A DNA stretch of 24,323 bases. Origin: DASSNR01 sp036278935 (GTDB lineage: Bacteria; Gemmatimonadota; Gemmatimonadetes; Gemmatimonadales; Gemmatimonadaceae). A program made the translations under genes and the position numbers. Below the pieces are notes generated by a model. The model worked only from the letters and a program-made list of their open reading frames with translations. It did not search any database and was not told where the DNA came from. The DNA lies in contig DASUKA010000105.1 of NCBI GenBank assembly GCA_036278935.1, forward strand, positions 1 through 24,323. The letters are read 5' to 3'. Shown piece by piece: positions 15,733 through 22,879 of the stretch (positions are counted from its first letter, which is position 1; each line of letters begins with the position of its first letter).

Positions 15733-17038
15733 CGCTCGAAGGGCGCTCCTGAGCGCTGGTCTCCATCCACGCCTCCACGCGTGGCGCGCCGAGCGGCGGC
15801 CGCACCGTTCCACGCTCCCACCCGAACAGCACTTGGCACGCGGCGCCGCACACGGCGCCCTGGCATGGGCCCATCCCGATGCGCGTGTACATCTTCGCCT
15901 GCCGCACGCTCCAGGCCGCGTTCAATCGGTGGTAGCGCACGTCCTCGCAGCGACAGACGATGGTATCGCCGTCCGCCAGCGTCAGCAGCTCCTCGCGTGG
16001 ATGAAAGGCGGACGCCAGCCGCGTGGAGAAGCGCTTCCAGTCGTCGCGCGCGCGTTGCAGCGATACGGCGCGGGCGGCGTCCTCGTGTCCACTCGCCGCG
16101 AGCCCCGCGATCTCTCCTTCCACCAAGGCCGCCTGCTCGCCTCCCACGCCAGTGGGCTCGCCTGCGCAGAAGACGTTCGGGACGCTCGTGCGTTGCACCG
16201 AATCGGTGCGTACCGTCCCGTCCACCACCGTACATCCAAGCAGGGTGGCCAGCTCCGTATTCGGCACCAGGCCGAAGCTGCAACAGAGGAGATCGCACGC
16301 TTCCACCCGCCGCCGTCCCCGCCCATCCGTGAGCGTCACCTGCTGCACACGGCCATCGCCATCAGCGCGGAGCACCCACGTGCCGCAATGGTAGGACCGG
16401 CGCGCGAACGCGCCGCGGTAGTGTGCCGCCTGCGCCAGCTTGGATGGATGTGCCCAGAGCGCCGTGGCAAAGCCGGCCACGCTGCGGAGGGGCGCCTGCT
16501 CCGCCACCGCCACCAGCGTCGCACCGCCACGCGCCATGGCGGCGGCCACCGGCAGCACGAGCGGGCCCGAGCCCGCCACCACCACGCGTCGCCCCGACAC
16601 ATCGGCTCCGCCCTTGATGAGCGCCTGCGCACCACCCATCCCCATGACGTTCGGCAACGTCCAGCCCGGGAAGGGGAGAAAGAGCTCGCGGGCTCCGGTG
16701 GCGATCACCACGGCGCGGGGATACACCCTGAACGCCGCATCGCGCCGTACGACCGCGAGCCCGCGCTCCGTCGCTCCATCCACCACCGCGGCTTCGCTGA
16801 GCCACCGGGCGCCGGATCGCTCGCACCGCTCCATCCAGCGACGCGCCGCGCGTGGGAGGTGGCGCGGGTCGTGATGCCGCCAGATCTGTCCGCCCGGCGC
16901 GAGCCCCTGGTCCAGCACGATCACCCGGGCACCGTGCTCCGCCGCGCGCGTGGCCGCCGCGATCCCCGCCGGGCCCCCGCCCACCACCGCCACGTCGCAC
17001 TCCATCGCGGCCGATGGCGCATCGCCGTTATCCCTCAC
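15722..17038 (-). CDS. FAD/[2Fe-2S] oxidoreductase, large subunit of a heteromeric D-hydroxyproline dehydrogenase
   Basis: A 438-residue flavoprotein of the HcnB/OoxA class. An N-terminal Rossmann motif VVGGGPAG (18-25) binds FAD, GQIWR is characteristic of the class, and a second dinucleotide fold begins at VVVAGSGPL. The C-terminal BFD-like domain carries C362-x-C364 and C392-x4-C397 (with C401 nearby), ligands for a [2Fe-2S] cluster. In the heteromeric cis-4-hydroxy-D-proline dehydrogenase known from Pseudomonas and others, such a subunit works with a small ferredoxin-like protein and a DadA-like FAD subunit; all three genes are here in order. It is the last gene of the hydroxyproline operon. 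The start GTG 17038 overlaps the preceding gene by 11 bases; ATG 17005 would drop 11 residues. Cyanide formation (HcnABC) is an unlikely alternative given the neighbours. Confidence 0.85.
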   Translation of the reverse strand: MRDNGDAPSAAMECDVAVVGGGPAGIAAATRAAEHGARVIVLDQGLAPGGQIWRHHDPRHLPRAARRWMERCERSGARWLSEAAVVDGATERGLAVVRRDAAFRVYPRAVVIATGARELFLPFPGWTLPNVMGMGGAQALIKGGADVSGRRVVVAGSGPLVLPVAAAMARGGATLVAVAEQAPLRSVAGFATALWAHPSKLAQAAHYRGAFARRSYHCGTWVLRADGDGRVQQVTLTDGRGRRRVEACDLLCCSFGLVPNTELATLLGCTVVDGTVRTDSVQRTSVPNVFCAGEPTGVGGEQAALVEGEIAGLAASGHEDAARAVSLQRARDDWKRFSTRLASAFHPREELLTLADGDTIVCRCEDVRYHRLNAAWSVRQAKMYTRIGMGPCQGAVCGAACQVLFGWERGTVRPPLGAPRVEAWMETSAQERPSSATA

Positions 17039-17297
17039 GATCCCGCCCTCCCGCCGCGGTCTCCACGATCATCCCCGCCACGCACGGAAGCAGACACGAT
17101 CGGCGCTGTGACGTCCCGTCCACCGTCACGCGGCACTCGAAGCAGATGCCCATCCCGCAGATCGGTGCGCGCGGCTCCCCACTTACGGAGGTGCGGTATC
17201 CACGCACGCCGGCATCGAACAGCGCCACGACCAGCGGCGTCCCCTCATGCACCAGCACGCGCTGTCCATCCACCAGAATCTCCACGCGCGGCGGCAT
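17028..17297 (-). CDS. Small [2Fe-2S] subunit of the D-hydroxyproline dehydrogenase
   Basis: An 89-residue Fer2-type protein. C47-x4-C52-x2-C55 (CGMGICFEC) and C68 (RRSC) are the four cluster ligands expected of a plant-type [2Fe-2S] fold, with an extra Cys72. The N-terminal VEILVDGQRVLVHEGTPLVVAL is the usual beta-grasp start. Proteins of this size and motif are the gamma subunits of HcnA/OoxA-type dehydrogenases, passing electrons between flavoproteins. It starts 3 bases after the stop of the DadA-like gene and overlaps the next gene by 11 bases, so the three are translated as a unit. Confidence 0.88.
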   Translation of the reverse strand: MPPRVEILVDGQRVLVHEGTPLVVALFDAGVRGYRTSVSGEPRAPICGMGICFECRVTVDGTSQRRSCLLPCVAGMIVETAAGGRDREG

Positions 17298-17300
17298 GCG

Positions 17301-18461
17301 TCAGTGCTCCGTGCAACAGGTCGTGCCCGGCATCACACGACCGGGAGCGAACGGCGCGGGATCGACGGGCGCGCTCGTGCCGAGCATCTGCGACACCAGC
17401 AGCTCCGCCGTGCCGAGCGCCATGGTGATGCCCAGTCCCTCGTGGCCGGCGGCGATCCAGAGGCGCTCGCCGCCATCACCATCCCATCGCCCGATGAGCG
17501 GAAGCTTGTCCGGCGTGGCCGGCCGGAACCCCGTCCAGGCGCGAACGGTCGCGCAGCGCGCGAGCGACGGAAGAAATCCGATGGCCCGCTGCAGCATCGC
17601 TGCGAGGAGCCGGTGGTTGATGCGCCGGTCCCGCCCCACCAACTCGCGCGAGGAGCCGATGAGGAGCTGCCCCGTTGCGCGCGGCTGCACGTTGAACGCC
17701 ACGGACTCTCCTTCCATAGTGTGCGCGCTGTGCAGATACCCCAACTCCACCAGCTGACTGGAGCACATTCCGGGGTACCGCTCGGTGATGACGAGATGCC
17801 CCTTGCGCGGGATGATCGGCAATCCTGGGGTGAGACGCGGCGCATCGATCCCCGCCGCATTCACCACCGCGCCCGCCGTAACCGTATCCAGGGAGCCACC
17901 ACTCGTGGCGAGGCTGACAGTCCCATCGCCGATCTCTTCCACGGTGCACCGCTCGAGCACCTCGGCGCCAAGCGAGCACGCGCGCTCCACGAAGTAGCGC
18001 GCTGCTGCGGGCGGATAGAGCACGCTGTCGTCCGGCACATGCAGCGCGCCGGCCAGCCCGGGACGCAGATGCGGCTCCATGTCGGCGAGCGCGGCGGCAT
18101 CCACCACGCTCGCCGCTACGCCATGCCGCGCGTAGACGGCCTGCTTCTGTCCGGCCGCCCGGAGCTCCTCGTCGGTGGTGGCCAGCCAGAGTGTGCCCCG
18201 CCGCTCGTCCTCGCAGTCCGGAGGCAGCTCCCCCGCCATCTCCGACCACAACGACCGCGAGTAGGCGGTGAGCGCGAGCTGCGCCTCGGAGTCATCCATC
18301 ACCACGATGTGGCCCATGGCCACACCGGTGCTTCCGCCGCCAGGGAAGTCCGCGTCAACGATGAGCACGCGCTGATGCTCGCGCGCGAGCGCGAGTGCGC
18401 ATGCCGCTCCCACCACGCCGGCGCCGACCACCACCACATCGGGGTGTCCAGCGCGCATCAT
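17301..18461 (-). CDS. DadA-like FAD amine dehydrogenase, catalytic subunit of D-hydroxyproline dehydrogenase
   Basis: A 386-residue D-amino-acid dehydrogenase/sarcosine oxidase-beta family flavoprotein. The FAD motif VVVVGAGVVGAACALALA begins at residue 9, followed by the acidic end of beta-2 (VLIVDAD) and GGGSTGVAMGHI. The C-terminal FAD segment WTGFRPATPDKLPLIG is typical, as is AAGHEGLGITMALGTAELL. It should oxidise cis-4-hydroxy-D-proline to pyrroline-4-hydroxy-2-carboxylate. The start ATG overlaps the epimerase stop as ATGA, typical of coupled translation. The open frame continues 88 codons further upstream, but that extension lies antiparallel to the epimerase frame and is not plausible protein. 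D-proline or another D-amino acid as substrate is the alternative; the operon argues for hydroxyproline. Confidence 0.88.
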   Translation of the reverse strand: MMRAGHPDVVVVGAGVVGAACALALAREHQRVLIVDADFPGGGSTGVAMGHIVVMDDSEAQLALTAYSRSLWSEMAGELPPDCEDERRGTLWLATTDEELRAAGQKQAVYARHGVAASVVDAAALADMEPHLRPGLAGALHVPDDSVLYPPAAARYFVERACSLGAEVLERCTVEEIGDGTVSLATSGGSLDTVTAGAVVNAAGIDAPRLTPGLPIIPRKGHLVITERYPGMCSSQLVELGYLHSAHTMEGESVAFNVQPRATGQLLIGSSRELVGRDRRINHRLLAAMLQRAIGFLPSLARCATVRAWTGFRPATPDKLPLIGRWDGDGGERLWIAAGHEGLGITMALGTAELLVSQMLGTSAPVDPAPFAPGRVMPGTTCCTEH

Positions 18462-19426
18462 CGATCGGGCAACCCGTACCGGAAGGGGTCGGTCTCGTCG
18501 AACAGCAGCACGCTGCGGCCGGTGATGTAGGCATGGCCCTGGATGCAGGGGACGAGCGCGTCCGCGTCCCCGTTCGCCTCCAGCCAGCCGGTGAAGAGAC
18601 TGCCGGTGATGCTCTCCTGCCGCCACCGCTCGCCGAGGGCGAGCGTGCCGCGCGCATGGAGCGTCGCCATCTTGGCCGACGTTCCCGTGCCGCAGGGCGA
18701 GCGGTCGTACGCGGCGCCCGGGCACAGCACGAAGTTCCGGCTGTCGGCATCGGCGCGATGCGGTGCACCGAACAGCTCGATGTGGTCCACCATGGCGCCC
18801 GCCCGTCCCGTGATCTGCTGAGCGTGCAGCGCCGTGCGGATCGCGGTCGTGATGCGCAGGAGCTCGGTGCGATTGGCGAGCTCGAGCGCCACTCCAGGAA
18901 GCTCCGTAAGAAAGAACCAGTTCCCGCCGTACGACACGTCGCCCCGCACGGTCCCGACGTCCGGGACGTCCACCACCACGTCCGCGCGGTAGCGGTAGGC
19001 CGGGACATTCCGCACAGTCACCGTGCCATCATCGGCGAGCTCGGCAGTCACCGTCCCGGCCGGTGTGTCGATACACACCGAGCCGGGATCGAGCCGGCCG
19101 AGGAATTCGAGCGTGCGCACGAGGCCGATGAGCCCGTGCCCGCACATCCCCAGGTAGCCCACGTCGTTGAAGAAGATGACGCCCGCCTGCGCACCAGGAG
19201 TGACCGGTGCGGTGAGAAGCGCCCCGACGATGGCATCGTGCCCGCGCGGCTCGCACACCACGCCGCGTCGTAGCGCGTCATGGTCGCGGCGCAGCGCCTC
19301 GCGCCGCTGCAGCATGGTCGCCCCTGCAGGCTCGGGCCACCCCGCCACGACCACACGGGTTGGCTCTCCTTCCGTGTGCGAGTCCACGACCTGGACCGAT
19401 CGGAGATCGCGCACGGCTGCCGTCAC
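18458..19426 (-). CDS. 4-Hydroxyproline 2-epimerase (proline racemase family)
   Basis: A 322-residue proline-racemase-fold enzyme. Both catalytic cysteines are present: Cys95 in MCGHG and Cys245 in DRSPCGTGTS. The presence of the second Cys argues against the related trans-3-hydroxy-L-proline dehydratase, which has Thr there. Family landmarks VVDSHTEGEPTRVV (13-26) and CIDTPAGTV are also visible. It should interconvert trans-4-hydroxy-L-proline and cis-4-hydroxy-D-proline, the first step of the pathway. The start is GTG 19426, overlapping the DapA-family stop by four bases (GTGA), and its own stop overlaps the next start. Plain proline racemase cannot be excluded by motif alone, but neighbouring deaminase, semialdehyde dehydrogenase and three-subunit dehydrogenase support hydroxyproline. 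Confidence 0.92.
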   Translation of the reverse strand: MTAAVRDLRSVQVVDSHTEGEPTRVVVAGWPEPAGATMLQRREALRRDHDALRRGVVCEPRGHDAIVGALLTAPVTPGAQAGVIFFNDVGYLGMCGHGLIGLVRTLEFLGRLDPGSVCIDTPAGTVTAELADDGTVTVRNVPAYRYRADVVVDVPDVGTVRGDVSYGGNWFFLTELPGVALELANRTELLRITTAIRTALHAQQITGRAGAMVDHIELFGAPHRADADSRNFVLCPGAAYDRSPCGTGTSAKMATLHARGTLALGERWRQESITGSLFTGWLEANGDADALVPCIQGHAYITGRSVLLFDETDPFRYGLPDR

Positions 19427-20331
19427 GTGGCGCTCGCGGGCTGCGTTCCGATGCGCTCGCGGACGAGCGCCAGCGCGGTATCCAGCTCCGCGCCTTCGAG
19501 CGGGAGGCGCGGTGGGCGCACCGTCGTCCGGCCGCGCCCGACTTCCTCCTGCACGAGCTTGATGAGCTGCACGAACTTGGGGCGCGTGTCGAGCCGCAGC
19601 AGCGGCAGGAACCAGTCATAGAGCGCGCGCGCCTGCTCGGCGCGCCCCGCCGTGGCCATGTCGAACAATCGCACCGTGGCATCCGGAAGCGCGTTCACCA
19701 GCCCCGCCACCCATCCCCCCGCGCCGGCGCCGATGCCTTCCAGGATCAGGTCATCCAGACCGGCGAACAGCGCCAGACGATCGCCGAGCGATGCCCGAAT
19801 GGCGGTGATGCGCCGCACGTCGCCGCTCGACTCCTTGACGGCATGCAGATTCTCGAACCGCTCGGCCAGATGGGCGATCTGCTCGGGAGTAATGTCGGTG
19901 CCGTACGCGATCGGATTGTTGTACACCATGCACGAGAGCGGCGTGGCCGACAGAATCGCCTCCAGGTGCGCCAGCGTCTCGCGGCAGTCCCCCTGATAGA
20001 CGTACGGCGGCAGCACCATGAGTCCCTGGCACCCCGCACGCTCCGCCGCTCTGGCGAGCGCCACCGCCTCGGCGGTGCTCAGCGCCGAGATGCCGGCGAC
20101 GACGGGCACGCGCGTCCCCACGGCGGATTTACAGCTCTCGAGTATCTGCACCTTCTCTTCGAACGCCAGTGTCGGCGCTTCGCCCAGCGAGCCCAGGGCG
20201 ACGATGCCGCGGCTACCACGATCCACCAGCCACGAGACGTGCTCACAGAGAAAGTCGTGGTCGATCGAGAGATCATCGCGAAACGGCGTGGTGATCGCCG
20301 GGAATACCCCGGCCCAGTCGTGTTGATGCAT
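19423..20331 (-). CDS. DapA-family 1-pyrroline-4-hydroxy-2-carboxylate deaminase
   Basis: A 302-residue dihydrodipicolinate-synthase/N-acetylneuraminate-lyase family protein. The Schiff-base lysine is Lys166 in HAVKESSGD and the proton-relay tyrosine is Tyr137 in MVYNNP. The GTTGE loop of true DapA reads GSLGE (47-51), as expected of a family member with a different substrate. In hydroxyproline operons this enzyme removes the ring nitrogen and water from pyrroline-4-hydroxy-2-carboxylate to give 2-oxoglutarate semialdehyde. The start ATG 20331 has no ribosome site; the preceding 32 bases are pyrimidine-rich on the mRNA. It lies between the aldehyde dehydrogenase and the epimerase, overlapping the latter by four bases. 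Confidence 0.88.
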   Translation of the reverse strand: MHQHDWAGVFPAITTPFRDDLSIDHDFLCEHVSWLVDRGSRGIVALGSLGEAPTLAFEEKVQILESCKSAVGTRVPVVAGISALSTAEAVALARAAERAGCQGLMVLPPYVYQGDCRETLAHLEAILSATPLSCMVYNNPIAYGTDITPEQIAHLAERFENLHAVKESSGDVRRITAIRASLGDRLALFAGLDDLILEGIGAGAGGWVAGLVNALPDATVRLFDMATAGRAEQARALYDWFLPLLRLDTRPKFVQLIKLVQEEVGRGRTTVRPPRLPLEGAELDTALALVRERIGTQPASAT

Positions 20332-20363
20332 GCGCGGTGAGGAGGTAGGAGGAGAGGAGGACG

Positions 20364-21818
20364 CTACGGGTTGATCTGCACGGTTTTCGTTTCGGTGTAG
20401 AACTCGCGTGCCGCCGGTCCCTGCTCGCGGCTTCCGGAGCTGGAGCCTTTCACACCGCCGAACGGCGCGTGTGGATCCACGCCGGTCGTGTCGGCGTTCA
20501 CGCGCACCAGTCCGGCCTCGATACGGTGCACGTAGCGCAGCGCAGTCCGGACATCGCGCGTGAAGAGCGATGCGCTCAGTCCGTATGGCGTGCGATTGGC
20601 CAGAGCGATGGCTTCATCCAGATCGCTGGCGACCAGCGTGCCGAGCACGGGACCAAAGAGCTCGCGCTGCGCGATTGGGCTATCCGGATCGGCGAGTCGG
20701 ATGACGAGCGGGGCGAAGTAGAAGCCGCGCGCGAAGCGGGCATCGTCAGGCAGCTCGCCACCGAAAAGGCGCTCCGGCTCCGCCTCCTCCAGCGCCTGGC
20801 GGAGCCTGGTACGCGAGGCCTCGCTGATGAGCGGCCCCACCGCGGCGGAGGGATCGTCCACCGGCCCAAGTGGTAGCTTCTCCACCTGCGCGCGCAGCCG
20901 CGCGAGGAAATCCTGCTGCACATCGGCCGTGACTACCACGCGGCTCGTCGCGGTGCACTTCTGGCCGGCATAGCGCATGGCGCCGGACGCCGTGAGCGCG
21001 GCCGCCAAGTCCAGGTCCGCATCGCGGGCGACGATGACGACGTTCTTGCCTCCCAGCTCGGTCTGGTAGCGGATGTTGCGCTCCGCCGCCACCTGCGCCA
21101 CCGTCTTGCCCACGGCGGAGGAGCCGGTGAAGCTCACCGCGCGCACCGCATCGGCTCTCAGCAACGCCATCCCGACCGTGGCGCCGGAGCCGGAGACCAC
21201 GTTGAACACACCCGCCGGCAATCCCGCGGACGCCGCCGTCTCGGCCAGCAAGGTGGCCACGTACGACGCGGCCTCGGAGGGCTTCAACACCACCGTGTTC
21301 CCGAACGCGAGCGCGGGCGCCGCCTTCCAGAGCGGAATGGCCAGCGGGAAGTTCCACGGGGTGATGAGCGCCACCACCCCCAGGGGCTCGCGCAGCGTGA
21401 ATTGCAGCGCGCCAGCCACCTGAGAGGGAATCACCTGCCCCACTTCCCGCACCGCGTCGCCCGCGTAGTAGCGGAGGATCACCACGCAGCGCCCCACTTC
21501 GCCCTTCGCTTCACTGATCGGCTTGCCGACCTCGCGCGACATGGCCTGCGCCAGTTCATCCGCGCGTGCGGCGATGGCGGCGGCCCAGCGGTGCAGATGC
21601 TCGGCACGCGCTGGGCCGCTGAGTGCGCGCCACGCGGGGAGCGCCGCCTGCGCCGCCTCTACCGCGGCCCGCACATCATCCGAGGTGCCCTCGGGAACGT
21701 GCGCAATGACATCGCTGGCATCGGATGGATTGATGGCCGGCGTCCAGCGATCGGAGGTGGCGGCGCGGAAGGCGCCGTGGACGAAGTTCTGGAGCAGCGG
21801 AGGCGTGGCAGTGGGCAT
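20364..21818 (-). CDS. Aldehyde dehydrogenase, probable 2-oxoglutarate semialdehyde dehydrogenase
   Basis: A 484-residue NAD(P)-dependent aldehyde dehydrogenase of normal family length. Asn156 (TPWNFP), Lys179 (VVLKPSE), Glu254 (TELGGKN) and the nucleophile Cys288 (AGQKCTATSR) are all in place. The FTGSSAVGK segment is the cofactor-binding loop, and the C-terminal PFGGVKGSSSGSREQG is typical. Its place beside the deaminase and epimerase supports oxidation of 2-oxoglutarate semialdehyde (2,5-dioxopentanoate) to 2-oxoglutarate, the last step of hydroxyproline degradation. There is no clear ribosome site before ATG 21818. A 118-base gap separates it from the regulator gene; it holds a GGCCGC/GCGGCC inverted repeat (21848-21861) but no convincing promoter. 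Confidence 0.9.
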   Translation of the reverse strand: MPTATPPLLQNFVHGAFRAATSDRWTPAINPSDASDVIAHVPEGTSDDVRAAVEAAQAALPAWRALSGPARAEHLHRWAAAIAARADELAQAMSREVGKPISEAKGEVGRCVVILRYYAGDAVREVGQVIPSQVAGALQFTLREPLGVVALITPWNFPLAIPLWKAAPALAFGNTVVLKPSEAASYVATLLAETAASAGLPAGVFNVVSGSGATVGMALLRADAVRAVSFTGSSAVGKTVAQVAAERNIRYQTELGGKNVVIVARDADLDLAAALTASGAMRYAGQKCTATSRVVVTADVQQDFLARLRAQVEKLPLGPVDDPSAAVGPLISEASRTRLRQALEEAEPERLFGGELPDDARFARGFYFAPLVIRLADPDSPIAQRELFGPVLGTLVASDLDEAIALANRTPYGLSASLFTRDVRTALRYVHRIEAGLVRVNADTTGVDPHAPFGGVKGSSSGSREQGPAAREFYTETKTVQINP

Positions 21819-21936
21819 CAGCAGATCAGAAAAAGGTCAGCGAGAAAGGCCGCCCGCGGCCGTGCAAGGAAACGCGGGCCACGCACTGCGAGATACGACA
21901 GGCCGGGCTTCGTCCGCACACAACCCGTGCAACCAC

Positions 21937-22701
21937 CTAGGCGTTCCTGGCCCGCCGCGCTGGGGCCCGTGTCGGGGGTGCGGCGGCGTTCGCGCCGCGC
22001 TCGCCACGCAGGAAGAGCGCGAGCGAGCGTCCGGCGCCAAGGATGTGCGCTTTCAACAGCGAGCAAGCCCGGTCGGCGTTGTGCTTGCGCGCCGCGGTGA
22101 GGATGGCGCGATGCTCGCCCTGCGCACGCGACTCACCATGGGTGAGGGCGAGCTGCATACGGGCATAGCGGTTGGCATGCTGGTTCAGATTCTCCACCAC
22201 GCCGAGCGTCACGGGGCGGCCCGCTGCGGCGTACAGTGTGTGGTGGAACTGCCAGTTCAGATCACCCCAGGTAGCGATATCGCGCGACCGGAAAGCTGCG
22301 TCGTAGGCGTCGAGAATCTCGGCGGCGTGCTGAAAATCCTCCTTGGCAAGTCGCGGGACCGCGCGGCGGAGCAGATCGCACTCGAGCGTCGCGCGGAGCT
22401 CGAAGAGCTCCTCGATCTCGCCCACGGAAAGCGACGAGACGACGGCACCGCGGTGCGGGTTGAAATCGACCAGCCCTTCCGCTTCCAGCTGCCGGAGCGC
22501 TTCACGCACCGGGATGCGGCTCACGCCCAGCTCGGCGGCCAGCGCATCCTGGCGGAGCTGTTCGCCCTCGGCGTACTGGCCGCAGAGGATGCGTTCGCGA
22601 ATCGCTTCGACGGTGGCCGACGCGAGGGTCTGGCGCGTGATGGGTCGGAGCGCCGGACGCGGGGCTGGCGCGCTGGGCGCGCGCGATGACGAGAGGGTCA
22701 T
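21937..22701 (-). CDS. GntR/FCD-family transcriptional regulator of hydroxyproline degradation
   Basis: A 254-residue FadR-subfamily regulator. The winged helix spans about residues 26-90 with LRQDALAAELGVSRIPVREALRQLEAEGLV and the wing NPHRGAVVSSLS. The C-terminal FCD domain has Asn149-x3-His153 (LNWQFHHTLY), His197 (GEHRAI) and His219, which usually bind a metal and an organic acid effector. The first 20 residues are a Pro/Ala-rich linker. ATG 22701 is the only sensible start. A 15-bp palindrome overlaps the predicted promoter directly upstream, so autoregulation is likely, with hydroxyproline or a pathway intermediate as inducer (inference). It is first in the - strand run and probably controls all six downstream enzymes. 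Confidence 0.9.
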   Translation of the reverse strand: MTLSSSRAPSAPAPRPALRPITRQTLASATVEAIRERILCGQYAEGEQLRQDALAAELGVSRIPVREALRQLEAEGLVDFNPHRGAVVSSLSVGEIEELFELRATLECDLLRRAVPRLAKEDFQHAAEILDAYDAAFRSRDIATWGDLNWQFHHTLYAAAGRPVTLGVVENLNQHANRYARMQLALTHGESRAQGEHRAILTAARKHNADRACSLLKAHILGAGRSLALFLRGERGANAAAPPTRAPARRARNA

Positions 22702-22709
22702 GGTAAGTC

Positions 22710-22724
22710 CGGATAATTTATCCG
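22710..22724. promoter_or_regulatory. 15-bp palindrome, candidate GntR operator
   Basis: CGGATAA-T-TTATCCG is a perfect 7+1+7 inverted repeat, AT-rich against a GC-rich background, 8 bases upstream of the regulator start codon. FCD-type regulators usually bind short palindromes at their own promoter. It overlaps the predicted -10. Confidence 0.6.
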
Positions 22725-22743
22725 ATGTGAAAAGTTGAAACAA
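22715..22743 (-). promoter_or_regulatory. candidate promoter of the regulator and hydroxyproline operon
   Basis: On the - strand, TTGTTT (22743-22738) and TAAATT (22720-22715) form -35- and -10-like boxes with a 17-base spacer. Transcription would start near 22708, leaving only about 6 bases before ATG 22701, so the mRNA may be nearly leaderless. Confidence 0.45.
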
Positions 22744-22818
22744 GCACGGGCGCGCCGCGGCGCCGCCCGGCCTGCCACGCAGCCTTCCGTGCCCCTTCCC
22801 CACCCACACCACATTCTC

Positions 22819-22824
22819 TAGTAT
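22819..22824 (+). promoter_or_regulatory. possible -10 box of the amidohydrolase gene
   Basis: TAGTAT stands out in a C-rich stretch 55 bases before the amidohydrolase start. No good -35 box lies at the usual distance, so confidence is low. Confidence 0.25.
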
Positions 22825-22879
22825 CGGAGCGCATTCGCCACCGCAGCTCGCCCGGTTCCCCTCCCACCAGGACCCCAGC

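Noticed and set aside
14482..15813. 443-codon open frame on the - strand
   Set aside because: Antisense to the usher-like gene; no motifs, Arg/His-rich shadow.
15833..17428. 531-codon open frame on the + strand
   Set aside because: Antisense to the FAD/[2Fe-2S] and ferredoxin-like genes; low-complexity Arg/Pro/His composition and no recognisable domain.
15722..18461. Hydrogen cyanide synthase HcnABC
   Set aside because: Subunit architecture is the same, but the co-directional epimerase, deaminase and semialdehyde dehydrogenase fit hydroxyproline oxidation much better.
17247..18530. 427-codon open frame on the + strand
   Set aside because: Antisense to the DadA-like dehydrogenase, which has a clear FAD motif and coupled start.
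18458..19426. trans-3-Hydroxy-L-proline dehydratase
   Set aside because: That enzyme has Thr in place of the second catalytic Cys; here Cys245 is present in SPCGTG.
19423..20331. Lysine-pathway DapA
   Set aside because: Lys166 and Tyr137 are common to the whole family; the GTTGE loop is altered to GSLGE and the operon is catabolic.
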